Shown: positions 1 through 5,261 of the stretch, one piece after another | How the letters are laid out: every line of letters starts with the position of its first letter | Numbering within the stretch: the stretch's first letter is position 1 | DNA from: Candidatus Nomurabacteria bacterium | GTDB lineage: Bacteria; Patescibacteriota; Minisyncoccia; Phycocordibacterales; UBA9973 | Assembly (NCBI GenBank): GCA_021413565.1 | Contig: JAIOQC010000004.1 | Location: forward strand, 1-5,663 | Direction of reading: 5' to 3' | Length of the DNA: 5,663 nucleotides | Translations under genes and position numbers: made by a program | Notes under the pieces: generated by a model | Told to the model about the DNA's origin: nothing | The model's database searches: none | Seen by the model: only the letters and a program-made list of their open reading frames with translations

Positions 1-782
1 GGTGAATACATGGCATCGTATTTATCTAAGTGTCCTGAAATCTCATAAAGTTTACCTTTAGTAATATGAGGAATCCAAATAGGTAAGAATCCACGACGTT
101 CTTGTATTTCTTGTATGAAATTTTCAATAGTACGACGCATAATTGCACCTTTTGGATAAAACAAAGGAAGTCCTGCTCCAATATCATCAATAACAGTAAA
201 GAGTTCTAATTCTTTGCCGAGTTTGCGATGGTCACGCTTCTTTGCTTCTTCTTGTTGTAGAATATATGCATCAAGTGTAGTTTTATTTTCAAATGCAAGT
301 CCATAAATACGAGTAAGCATTTTGTTTTTTTCATCACCACGCCAGTAAGCACCAGCGACACGGTCAAGAATAAATGAATCATTCGGTATTTCTTTGCTTG
401 GATTTAGAGCGTGACCCCCACGACACAAATCAGTAAATCCTCCACAAGTGTAGAGCGTAATAACTTCTCCACGCTCTGCAATTTCATTTATCAACTCAGC
501 TTTATAAGTATTTCCAGAGAAAATTTCCAGAGCCTCGTCTTTAGATACTTCTTTGTGTGAGAATTCTGTCCATTTGGATAGATTCTTTTTCATAGTCTTT
601 TCGATTTTAGATAAATCGTCAGAAGTCGCCACATCTATACCAAAATCAATATCATAATAAAATCCATTGTCTACAGCAGGACCAAGGGTGAGTTGTGCGT
701 TTGGGTAATGCTCTTGGACAGCCTGCGCTAAAAGATGGGCGAGAGTGTGTCGAATATGAGATAGTTGTTCTGTGTTTTCCAT
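1..782 (-). CDS. thrS: Threonyl-tRNA synthetase, N-terminal part (3' end outside window), TGS-less
   Basis: This is the class II synthetase that charges tRNA-Thr in the cytoplasm and hydrolyses mischarged Ser-tRNA-Thr. About 260 codons are present, read from ATG at 782 towards position 1, with no stop inside the window. The editing (N2) domain opens the protein: HxxxH at H12-H16 and the DLCRGGH motif with C120 and H124. These match E. coli H73, H77, C182 and H186 with almost the same spacing, so the editing site looks intact. The usual P in DLCRGPH is G here. The catalytic core begins around residue 200 with GLPLFYPKGA, and the fragment ends at GHLDKYDAMYSP, before the zinc-binding active-site cysteine. 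The offset of about 61 residues relative to E. coli equals the missing TGS domain. The start is fixed by the -10 box just upstream and by the lack of further homologous sequence. There is no Shine-Dalgarno. The gene is divergent from rpmF. Confidence 0.95.
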   Translation of the reverse strand, partial: MENTEQLSHIRHTLAHLLAQAVQEHYPNAQLTLGPAVDNGFYYDIDFGIDVATSDDLSKIEKTMKKNLSKWTEFSHKEVSKDEALEIFSGNTYKAELINEIAERGEVITLYTCGGFTDLCRGGHALNPSKEIPNDSFILDRVAGAYWRGDEKNKMLTRIYGLAFENKTTLDAYILQQEEAKKRDHRKLGKELELFTVIDDIGAGLPLFYPKGAIMRRTIENFIQEIQERRGFLPIWIPHITKGKLYEISGHLDKYDAMYS

Positions 783-784
783 AT

Positions 785-799
785 TGTTTTACTATAGCA
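785..799 (-). promoter_or_regulatory. Extended -10 promoter of thrS, near-leaderless
   Basis: On the minus strand, positions 799-791 read TGCTATAGT. This is an extended -10 (TGn) followed by TATAGT, 5 of 6 to consensus. Only weak -35 candidates (such as TTTGCC at 818-813) lie upstream, which an extended -10 can tolerate. Seven bases past the -10 falls on A784, two bases before the thrS ATG at 782. The message would therefore have almost no 5' leader, in keeping with the absence of a Shine-Dalgarno. The start site is inferred from spacing only. Confidence 0.55.
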
Positions 800-801
800 T
801 A

Positions 802-836
802 TTTGCATTTTAGGCAAAAATCGGTATACTACCTAT
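802..836 (+). promoter_or_regulatory. Promoter of rpmF, predicted leaderless
   Basis: A -35-like TTTGCA (802-807, 4 of 6 to consensus) and a -10 TATACT (825-830, 5 of 6) are separated by an ideal 17 bp. With a standard six-base discriminator, transcription would start at 837, which is the A of the rpmF start codon. No Shine-Dalgarno is present. The element overlaps the -35 zone of the divergent thrS promoter, so the two polymerases may compete for the 54-bp gap. Confidence 0.55.
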
Positions 837-1055
837 ATGGTAATACGAATGAGACATACACGATCCCACACAGGGAATCGCCGAAGCCACCACGCTCTAA
901 AAGCTGTGGGTTTTGCGACTTGCTCACACTGCCAAGCACAGAAAGAGACTCATGTAGTATGCAAGACATGTGGTTTTTACCGAGGACGCAAGGTTCTTGA
1001 TGTGGTTAAAAAGGTAGAAAAGAAGCAAGCAAAGAAGAAGGCGAATACTAAGTAG
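837..1055 (+). CDS. rpmF: 50S ribosomal protein L32 (bL32), zinc-ribbon form
   Basis: A small basic protein of the large ribosomal subunit, 72 residues, against about 55-60 in most bacteria. Residues 5-21 (MRHTRSHTGNRRSHHAL) match the basic N-terminal arm, which is normally threaded into rRNA. The zinc ribbon is complete, with C29-x2-C32 and C42-x2-C45, then GFYRGRKVLDV. The extra length is a lysine-rich tail (residues 58-72, KKVEKKQAKKKANTK). The ATG at 837 is preferred over an internal ATG at codon 5 because the -10 box places the transcription start exactly on it and because the family resemblance includes these first residues. It is the first gene of the putative rpmF-nusB-rnc-smc run. 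A cysteine-containing L32 suggests no zinc-independent replacement in this organism, although that is inference. Confidence 0.93.
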   Translation: MVIRMRHTRSHTGNRRSHHALKAVGFATCSHCQAQKETHVVCKTCGFYRGRKVLDVVKKVEKKQAKKKANTK

Positions 1056-1149
1056 TTTATAAAGTCGAAAGTTTATAAAGTTGTAAAGTACTGATTATCT
1101 TTACTTTATAACTTTATACACTTTATAACTTGTAACTTTTAACTTATAA
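1054..1149 (+). repeat. AT-rich palindromic array of short repeats filling the rpmF-nusB spacer
   Basis: The left half carries a 12-bp direct repeat, AGTTTATAAAGT, at 1054-1065 and 1070-1081. The right half carries the opposite orientation, ACTTTATA, at 1103-1110, 1111-1118 and 1120-1127, then decayed AACTT units. The inner parts pair as a 17-bp stem, 1074-1090 with 1102-1118, with one G-U wobble and an 11-nt loop. The stem is nearly all A-T and has no adjoining T-run, so it does not resemble an intrinsic terminator. No convincing promoter or Shine-Dalgarno for nusB is visible here. It may be a structured 5' element, a spacer repeat or a decayed repeat array. Confidence 0.6.
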
Positions 1150-2055
1150 ATGGCAAACAGGCACCTTTCACGTTCAATTGTTCTTCAAACACTCTTTGAG
1201 TGGGATTTTGCTGTCGACAAAGAAGCAAATCCAGATGATATGTTGGTTCGTAATATTGCAGAGTTTGGTCCGGGACTAGACGATGAGTCATTTATGACAC
1301 TACTTTTTTCTGGAGTAATCAAGAAAAAAGCAATCATTGATGAAATAATAGAGAAAGCTGCTCCTGATTGGCCAATTGATAAAATATCATTTGTTGATAG
1401 AAATATTTTACGCATAGGACTCTATGAGCTTTTGTTCGGTGACCGAGCACAAGTTCCTCCTAAAGTAGCAATCAATGAATCTATCGAACTTGCAAAAAGT
1501 TTCGGTGGAGAAAATTCAAGTAAGTTTATCAACGGCGTACTAGGTGGTGTTTACAAAGAAATTGGTGAGCCTGGTAAGGATGAAGTTGGTAAAAAGAAAG
1601 TGAATAAACACTTTGAAACTGACCCTGCCAAGTTCCCAATTGAAAAAAAGGCTGGTGCTATTGTTTATGCTCGTTCTGAGGGTAATATTTATTTCGCTTT
1701 TGTTCACGATGTTTTTGGTTACTGGACTCTATCAAAAGGTGGTATTGAAGAGGGTGAAGATGAAGAGCAAGGTGCTATTCGTGAAATAAAAGAAGAAATG
1801 GATTTGGATATTGAAATCAAGGAATTGCTCGGACGTAATGAATATATTGCTTCACATCCTGAAAAAGGAAAAATTCGCAAACAAGTAGTTTTCTTTCTTG
1901 CTGAATCACCATACTCCACAATTACTCTTGAAAAGGGTACTGGTGGATTAGATGATGCACGATGGTTTCCATTAGAAGAAATTGCTAATTTGAAAATATA
2001 CGAAAATATGGTTCCACTTTTAACCAAAGCAATTGAAATACTAACAAAAAATTAG
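1150..2055 (+). CDS. nusB: NusB antitermination factor fused to a Nudix hydrolase domain
   Basis: A 301-residue protein in one uninterrupted frame, about twice the length of a normal NusB (roughly 130-160). Residues 1-138 are NusB: the basic RNA-binding start ANRHLSRSIVLQTLFEWDF, then DRNILRIGLYELLF (83-96) and VPPKVAINESIELAK (102-116) plus SSKFINGVLGGVYKEI. NusB binds boxA RNA with NusE/S10 and supports rRNA transcription and folding. A charged linker (about 139-165) leads to a Nudix domain (166-301). Its box runs from G197 to L219, with G197, E203, R211, E212, E215 and E216 in register with Gx5Ex7REUxEExGU; the late glycine is D218. WTLSKGGIEEGE recalls Ap4A-hydrolase-like Nudix enzymes, but the substrate cannot be read from sequence. 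There is no Shine-Dalgarno, and the ATG at 1150 gives the expected NusB N-terminus. Domain calls are firm; a joint function is inference. Confidence 0.93.
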   Translation: MANRHLSRSIVLQTLFEWDFAVDKEANPDDMLVRNIAEFGPGLDDESFMTLLFSGVIKKKAIIDEIIEKAAPDWPIDKISFVDRNILRIGLYELLFGDRAQVPPKVAINESIELAKSFGGENSSKFINGVLGGVYKEIGEPGKDEVGKKKVNKHFETDPAKFPIEKKAGAIVYARSEGNIYFAFVHDVFGYWTLSKGGIEEGEDEEQGAIREIKEEMDLDIEIKELLGRNEYIASHPEKGKIRKQVVFFLAESPYSTITLEKGTGGLDDARWFPLEEIANLKIYENMVPLLTKAIEILTKN

Positions 2056-2109
2056 GTTCTAGTTTTTAGGGTCTAGTATAAATACTAGCAACTAGAAACT
2101 GAAACCTAA
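2052..2109 (+). repeat. Three-tier inverted repeat in the nusB-rnc spacer
   Basis: Nested pairing fills the spacer: TTAGGTT (2052-2058) with AACCTAA (2103-2109), CTAGTT (2059-2064) with AACTAG (2090-2095), and CTAGTAT (2073-2079) with ATACTAG (2082-2088). Unpaired bulges lie between the tiers. The tetramer CTAG occurs four times. The outer arm overlaps the nusB stop codon (TAG 2053-2055). No T-run follows, so this is not a standard terminator, and no Shine-Dalgarno lies between it and the rnc ATG at 2120. The architecture is the same as in the spacers on either side, but the sequence is unrelated. Confidence 0.5.
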
Positions 2110-2119
2110 CAACTAATTT

Positions 2120-2815
2120 ATGATTGACTTCTCACTATTTGAAAAAAAGACCAATATAATTTTTAACAACAAGAAGCTACTAGAACAGGCTTTTATTCAT
2201 CGTTCTTATATAAATGAAAATAGTGGTGAGCAAGTATCTCACAATGAGCGTTTAGAATTTCTAGGAGATGCTGTTTTAGAATTGATTGTGACTGATTATT
2301 TATACAATAAATATCCTGACCGTGATGAAGGAGATTTGACGGCTTATCGTTCAGCCTTAGTAAATGCTGTGATTATTGGTGAAGTTGCTCAGGAACTTGG
2401 CATGAATGAGTATCTCTTGCTTTCAAAAGGTGAAGCCAAAGATGCAGGGCGTGCTCGGAGTTATATTCTGGCAAATACTTATGAAGCATATGTTGGTGCT
2501 GTTTATTTAGATGCTGGTTACAATGTAGCTCGTGAGTTTATATCTCGAACTTTGTTTGGTAAAATAGATACAATTGTCGCCAAGAAATTATGGCGTGATG
2601 CAAAAAGTTTGATTCAAGAAAAAGCTCAAGAATATCTAAGTGTTACTCCAGTATATAAAGTATTACACGAAGCAGGTCCTGATCATGATAAACATTTTAC
2701 TATTGGAGTATTTTTTGGTGATGACCGAATTGCAGAAGGTAAAGGTAAATCAAAACAAGAAGCTGAACAAGATGCTGCGCGCGTTGCATTAGAAATTAAA
2801 GAATGGCTCGATTAA
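2120..2815 (+). CDS. rnc: Ribonuclease III
   Basis: A double-strand-specific endoribonuclease that processes rRNA precursors and structured mRNAs in the cytoplasm as a homodimer. Its 231 residues are a normal length. The catalytic domain (about 1-150) has the signature NERLEFLGDAVLEL (42-55), with acidic residues E43, E46 and D50 corresponding to E. coli E38, E41 and D45, and E70 in DEGDLT corresponding to E65. The final metal-site segment reads ILANTYEA: E122 (E. coli E117) is kept, but the usual aspartate (E. coli D114) is N119. The double-stranded RNA-binding domain spans about 159-228 and ends with the typical GKGKSKQEAEQDAA. The ATG at 2120 gives a normal N-terminus; no Shine-Dalgarno precedes it. 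It lies 64 nt after nusB and 54 nt before smc, with a perfect palindrome just past its stop. The rnc-smc pairing is common in bacteria. Confidence 0.96.
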   Translation: MIDFSLFEKKTNIIFNNKKLLEQAFIHRSYINENSGEQVSHNERLEFLGDAVLELIVTDYLYNKYPDRDEGDLTAYRSALVNAVIIGEVAQELGMNEYLLLSKGEAKDAGRARSYILANTYEAYVGAVYLDAGYNVAREFISRTLFGKIDTIVAKKLWRDAKSLIQEKAQEYLSVTPVYKVLHEAGPDHDKHFTIGVFFGDDRIAEGKGKSKQEAEQDAARVALEIKEWLD

Positions 2816-2820
2816 ATTAC

Positions 2821-2861
2821 CCAGGTGTCCAACACCTGTAATACAGGTGTTGGACACCTGG
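2821..2861 (+). repeat. Perfect 41-bp palindrome between rnc and smc
   Basis: Two 20-bp arms (2821-2840 and 2842-2861) are exact reverse complements around a single A; sterically this would be an 18-bp stem with a TAATA loop. Each arm is itself a small inverted repeat, so the 7-mer CAGGTGT occurs four times in alternating orientation (2822-2828, 2832-2838 inverted, 2844-2850, 2854-2860 inverted). The RNA could fold as one long hairpin or two 7-bp hairpins with 3-nt loops. No T-run follows on either strand, which argues against a terminator. It begins five bases after the rnc stop codon. It is more GC-rich than its surroundings, suggesting a maintained or inserted repeat element. Confidence 0.9.
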
Positions 2862-2864
2862 TGA
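2860..2864 (+). promoter_or_regulatory. SD-like GGTGA before smc, partly inside the palindrome
   Basis: GGTGA is complementary to the UCACC of the usual 16S rRNA 3' end and lies five bases before the ATG at 2870. That is a usable spacing, and it is the only such motif found upstream of a gene in this window. Its first two bases are the last two of the palindrome and would pair with 2821-2822, so folding could partly mask it. It supports 2870 over the in-frame GTG at 2825, which would translate the hairpin itself. A chance match is possible. Confidence 0.4.
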
Positions 2865-2869
2865 CAATT

Positions 2870-5122
2870 ATGACATTAAAAAGTATTGAATTAATGGGCT
2901 TCAAATCATTTGGTAAAAAAAGTACCGTAGATTTTACTACACCTGTTACATGTGTAGTTGGTCCCAATGGTTCTGGTAAGTCCAATATAGTTGAGTCTAT
3001 TCGTTTTGTACTTGGTGAACAATCAATCAAATCTTTGCGTGGTAAGGGGGGAGTAGACTTGATATTTAAGGGCTCAAAAAGTCTCTCTTCTTTGAATCGT
3101 GCATCAGTTACTATTACTTTTGATAATAGTAAAAAGATTTTTTCTTTTACTAATAGTGGGCTCGGTGTATCTTTAGATTATGATGAGATTTCTATTTCTC
3201 GAGAAGTTTTTGCTGATGGTGTAAATACTTATAGTATCAATGGCACAGAAGTTCGACTCAAAGATGTAAATGATTTATTGTCATCAGTTAATATTGGTAG
3301 TTCTGGTTACCATATTATTTCACAAGGTGAGGCTGACCGTGTTTTGAATGCTTCAAATAAAGACAGACGAATAATGATTGAAGATGCTCTTGGTTTGAAA
3401 GTTTATCAATATCGAATTAAAGAAAGTGAAAGAAAATTAGAAAAGACTCTCATAAATATGAAAGAGGTGGCAGCTGAGCGTCGCGAAGTTTTACCTCATT
3501 TGAATTTCTTAAAAAAACAAGTTGAAAAAATAGAAAAAGCACAAGAAATGCGTGAAGAGTTGAGTAATATGTATAAAACATATTTTTCATCTGAGGCAAC
3601 TTATATCGCCCGTGAGACAACAAGACTGTCTCGCATTAAAGCATCTCTCGAAGAACAATCTGTCTCTATTGAGAATAAAATTGCTATTTTACAATCAGAA
3701 AAGTCTGAAGCAAATATTGAAAGTGAACAAATAAAGAAGATTAAAGAAAATGAAAATGAAATAGCGAGTTTGCGTATTGCAAAAGAGGAATTAACTCGTA
3801 AACTCGGTCGTATTGAAGGAACTCTAGATAGTATTGAGCGTCAAATATCTCGTGTGCCAGAAGTTACCGAAAAAGTCATATCTGAATTAGAGTGGCGTGG
3901 TGTTATCTCTGATTTAGAGAATAGTATAAATGAAGCATTGCAATCACAAGAATTGCCAGAAATTGTACGTATCCTTTCTTTAATGAAAGAAAGGATTTTG
4001 GCTATTTCAACCAAAGAGAATAATACTCCTGTTTTAGACGAAAAGATTAATCAAGAATATCAAGAAATGAAAACGGTTCGAGACCAAATTGTTTCTGATT
4101 TAGATGAAATCATTCAAAAAGAGAAAATTATTTCAAATACTATTGAAGTTTTGCGTAATCAAGAGAAAGAAGCTCAAGCATCTTTGCGTGATGGTGAAAG
4201 GGCATTGTACGAACTTCTTGGACAAAAGAATGAGATTGTTTCTAATATACACTCATTGCATTTTGAAGAAGAAAAAATTGCAATAATAAAGAATGCTTTT
4301 GAAATGGAACTTGCTGAAGCAGGAGTTTTAATTGGTAGAGAGGTTATTGATTATGCTCGGTTGAATGTTGAAGGTGATATTGTTAGGCAAGTACAAGATG
4401 ATTTGAGACGCAAAATTGAGCGTATTAAAATCAAATTAGAAGATGCTGGTACTGGTAATGGTTCAGAAATACTAAAAGAGTACGAAGACACCCAAGGACG
4501 TGATGCTTTCTTAGCAAAAGAAGTTGATGATTTGAATAGTGGTATTGAAGCATTACGTGTATTAATTTCTGAACTCAAAGAAACATTAGATGTTCAATTC
4601 AAAGAAGGTGTTGAGAAAATAAATAAACAATTTCAAGACTTTTTCGTTTTAATGTTTGGTGGAGGTGGAGCACATTTGTCTGTGGTGACTGAAAATAAAA
4701 AAGTTAAAAAGAATGACGAACTTGATTTAGCAACAGATGTCGAAGATGATGGTGAAGTTTTGTTTGAACAGGGGATTGAGATTAATATTAATATCCCACA
4801 AAAGAAAGTAAAAGATTTGCACATGCTTTCAGGTGGTGAGCGGTCTTTGACGTCTATTGCGTTACTCTTTGCTATATCTCAAGTGAATCCACCACCATTT
4901 CTAGTCCTTGATGAGACGGATGCAGCACTAGATGAAGCAAACTCTCGTAAGTACGGTAATATGCTTGAGAACCTTTCAAAGTATTCTCAACTTGTTGTGG
5001 TGACTCACAATAGAGAAACAATGTCTCGTGCCCAAGTACTCTATGGGGTAACAATGGATGCTACAGGTGTATCAAAATTACTCTCAATTCGTCTACAGGA
5101 TGCAAGTGTTTACGCCAAGTAG
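2870..5122 (+). CDS. smc: Short SMC-type chromosome segregation ATPase without a recognisable hinge
   Basis: An SMC ATPase of 750 residues; normal bacterial Smc is about 1,150-1,200 and, with ScpA/ScpB, compacts and separates chromosomes. The N-terminal head has the expected start MTLKSIELMGFKSFG, Walker A GPNGSGKS (31-38), the LGEQS Q-loop region (48-52), R57 at the arginine-finger position, and a QGEADRVLNASNKDRR segment leading into the coiled coil. The C-terminal head has FGGGGAHLSV near 596-605, signature LSGGE (653-657), Walker B with D681 and catalytic E682, D-loop ALDEAN, H713, and the closing LYGVTMDATGVSKLLSIRL. Both half-heads are therefore complete. Residues about 165-590 are charged heptad-rich coiled coil. 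No globular hinge with conserved glycines is visible; the centre holds only a short possibly helical break (about 338-395). ATG 2870 is chosen because it gives the canonical N-terminus. A Rad50/SbcC identity is less likely because the C-terminal half is distinctly SMC-like. Confidence 0.93.
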   Translation: MTLKSIELMGFKSFGKKSTVDFTTPVTCVVGPNGSGKSNIVESIRFVLGEQSIKSLRGKGGVDLIFKGSKSLSSLNRASVTITFDNSKKIFSFTNSGLGVSLDYDEISISREVFADGVNTYSINGTEVRLKDVNDLLSSVNIGSSGYHIISQGEADRVLNASNKDRRIMIEDALGLKVYQYRIKESERKLEKTLINMKEVAAERREVLPHLNFLKKQVEKIEKAQEMREELSNMYKTYFSSEATYIARETTRLSRIKASLEEQSVSIENKIAILQSEKSEANIESEQIKKIKENENEIASLRIAKEELTRKLGRIEGTLDSIERQISRVPEVTEKVISELEWRGVISDLENSINEALQSQELPEIVRILSLMKERILAISTKENNTPVLDEKINQEYQEMKTVRDQIVSDLDEIIQKEKIISNTIEVLRNQEKEAQASLRDGERALYELLGQKNEIVSNIHSLHFEEEKIAIIKNAFEMELAEAGVLIGREVIDYARLNVEGDIVRQVQDDLRRKIERIKIKLEDAGTGNGSEILKEYEDTQGRDAFLAKEVDDLNSGIEALRVLISELKETLDVQFKEGVEKINKQFQDFFVLMFGGGGAHLSVVTENKKVKKNDELDLATDVEDDGEVLFEQGIEININIPQKKVKDLHMLSGGERSLTSIALLFAISQVNPPPFLVLDETDAALDEANSRKYGNMLENLSKYSQLVVVTHNRETMSRAQVLYGVTMDATGVSKLLSIRLQDASVYAK
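3971..3996 (+). repeat. Perfect 11-bp hairpin with TTT tail inside smc
   Basis: ATCCTTTCTTT (3971-3981) and AAAGAAAGGAT (3986-3996) pair perfectly around the loop AATG and are followed by TTT. The stem is A-T rich (three G-C pairs per arm) and the T-run is short, so it would be at most a weak terminator or pause. It codes for ILSLMKERI starting at residue 368, in the middle of the coiled-coil region where a hinge would be expected. It may simply reflect alternating Leu/Ile and Lys/Glu codons. Confidence 0.5.
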
Positions 5123-5136
5123 TTTTATTAGTACCA

Positions 5137-5166
5137 TTGACAAAATAAGTATTTGTATGGTATAAT
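5137..5166 (+). promoter_or_regulatory. Near-consensus sigma-70-type promoter downstream of smc
   Basis: TTGACA (5137-5142) is a perfect -35. An 18-bp spacer leads to a perfect -10, TATAAT (5161-5166), preceded by TGG, which makes it an extended -10. The predicted start is A5173. The -35 lies 14 bases after the smc stop codon and no terminator separates them, so readthrough from smc is possible. This is by far the strongest promoter in the window and drives the downstream membrane-protein gene through a leader of about 106 nt. Confidence 0.85.
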
Positions 5167-5207
5167 ATAAAGATTGATGTTGTTCTTTTACATTTTTGAT
5201 TATGAGG

Positions 5208-5261
5208 ATTTTGGTTAAATCACAAGAACTGTATTTTCGGTTGGTGTGATTTAACTAAAAT
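5208..5261 (+). promoter_or_regulatory. Large stem-loop in the 5' leader of the membrane-protein gene
   Basis: A 16-bp stem pairs 5208-5223 with 5246-5261, with one G-U wobble at 5213/5256. Inside its loop, AACTG (5225-5229) can pair with CGGTT (5236-5240) around TATTTT, extending the hairpin. It lies between the predicted start at 5173 and the ATG at 5279. It is not followed by a T-run, so a simple terminator is unlikely; translational or RNA-stability control is more plausible. Two short reading frames (13 and 15 codons) overlap its left arm. It resembles no riboswitch class I can name. Confidence 0.6.

Noticed and set aside
783..836. T-box or other long regulatory leader for thrS
   Set aside because: The gap is only 54 bp and the extended -10 sits next to the start codon, leaving no room for a leader RNA.
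695..1000. Open frame of 101 codons on the plus strand
   Set aside because: It overlaps thrS in antisense and rpmF in another frame; the protein resembles no family and both overlapped genes are secure.
1081..1120. Separate promoter for nusB in the AT-rich spacer (TTGTAA with TTTATA or TATACA)
   Set aside because: Matches are weak and expected by chance in repeated TTATAAAGT-like sequence; the spacing is not convincing.
1185..2027. Minus-strand open frames within nusB-nudix
   Set aside because: These are antisense shadows with Ser-rich low-complexity translations under a well-supported gene.
2821..2861. Intrinsic terminator between rnc and smc
   Set aside because: The stem is strong but neither side is followed by a T-run, so it does not match the terminator pattern.
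2825..2869. In-frame upstream GTG start adding 15 residues to SMC
   Set aside because: The extension is the translated palindrome, has no family resemblance, and the ATG at 2870 gives the canonical SMC N-terminus with an SD-like motif.
4104..5054. Small open frames on both strands within smc, including 4104-4286
   Set aside because: They are frame shadows of smc without ribosome sites, promoters or recognisable motifs.
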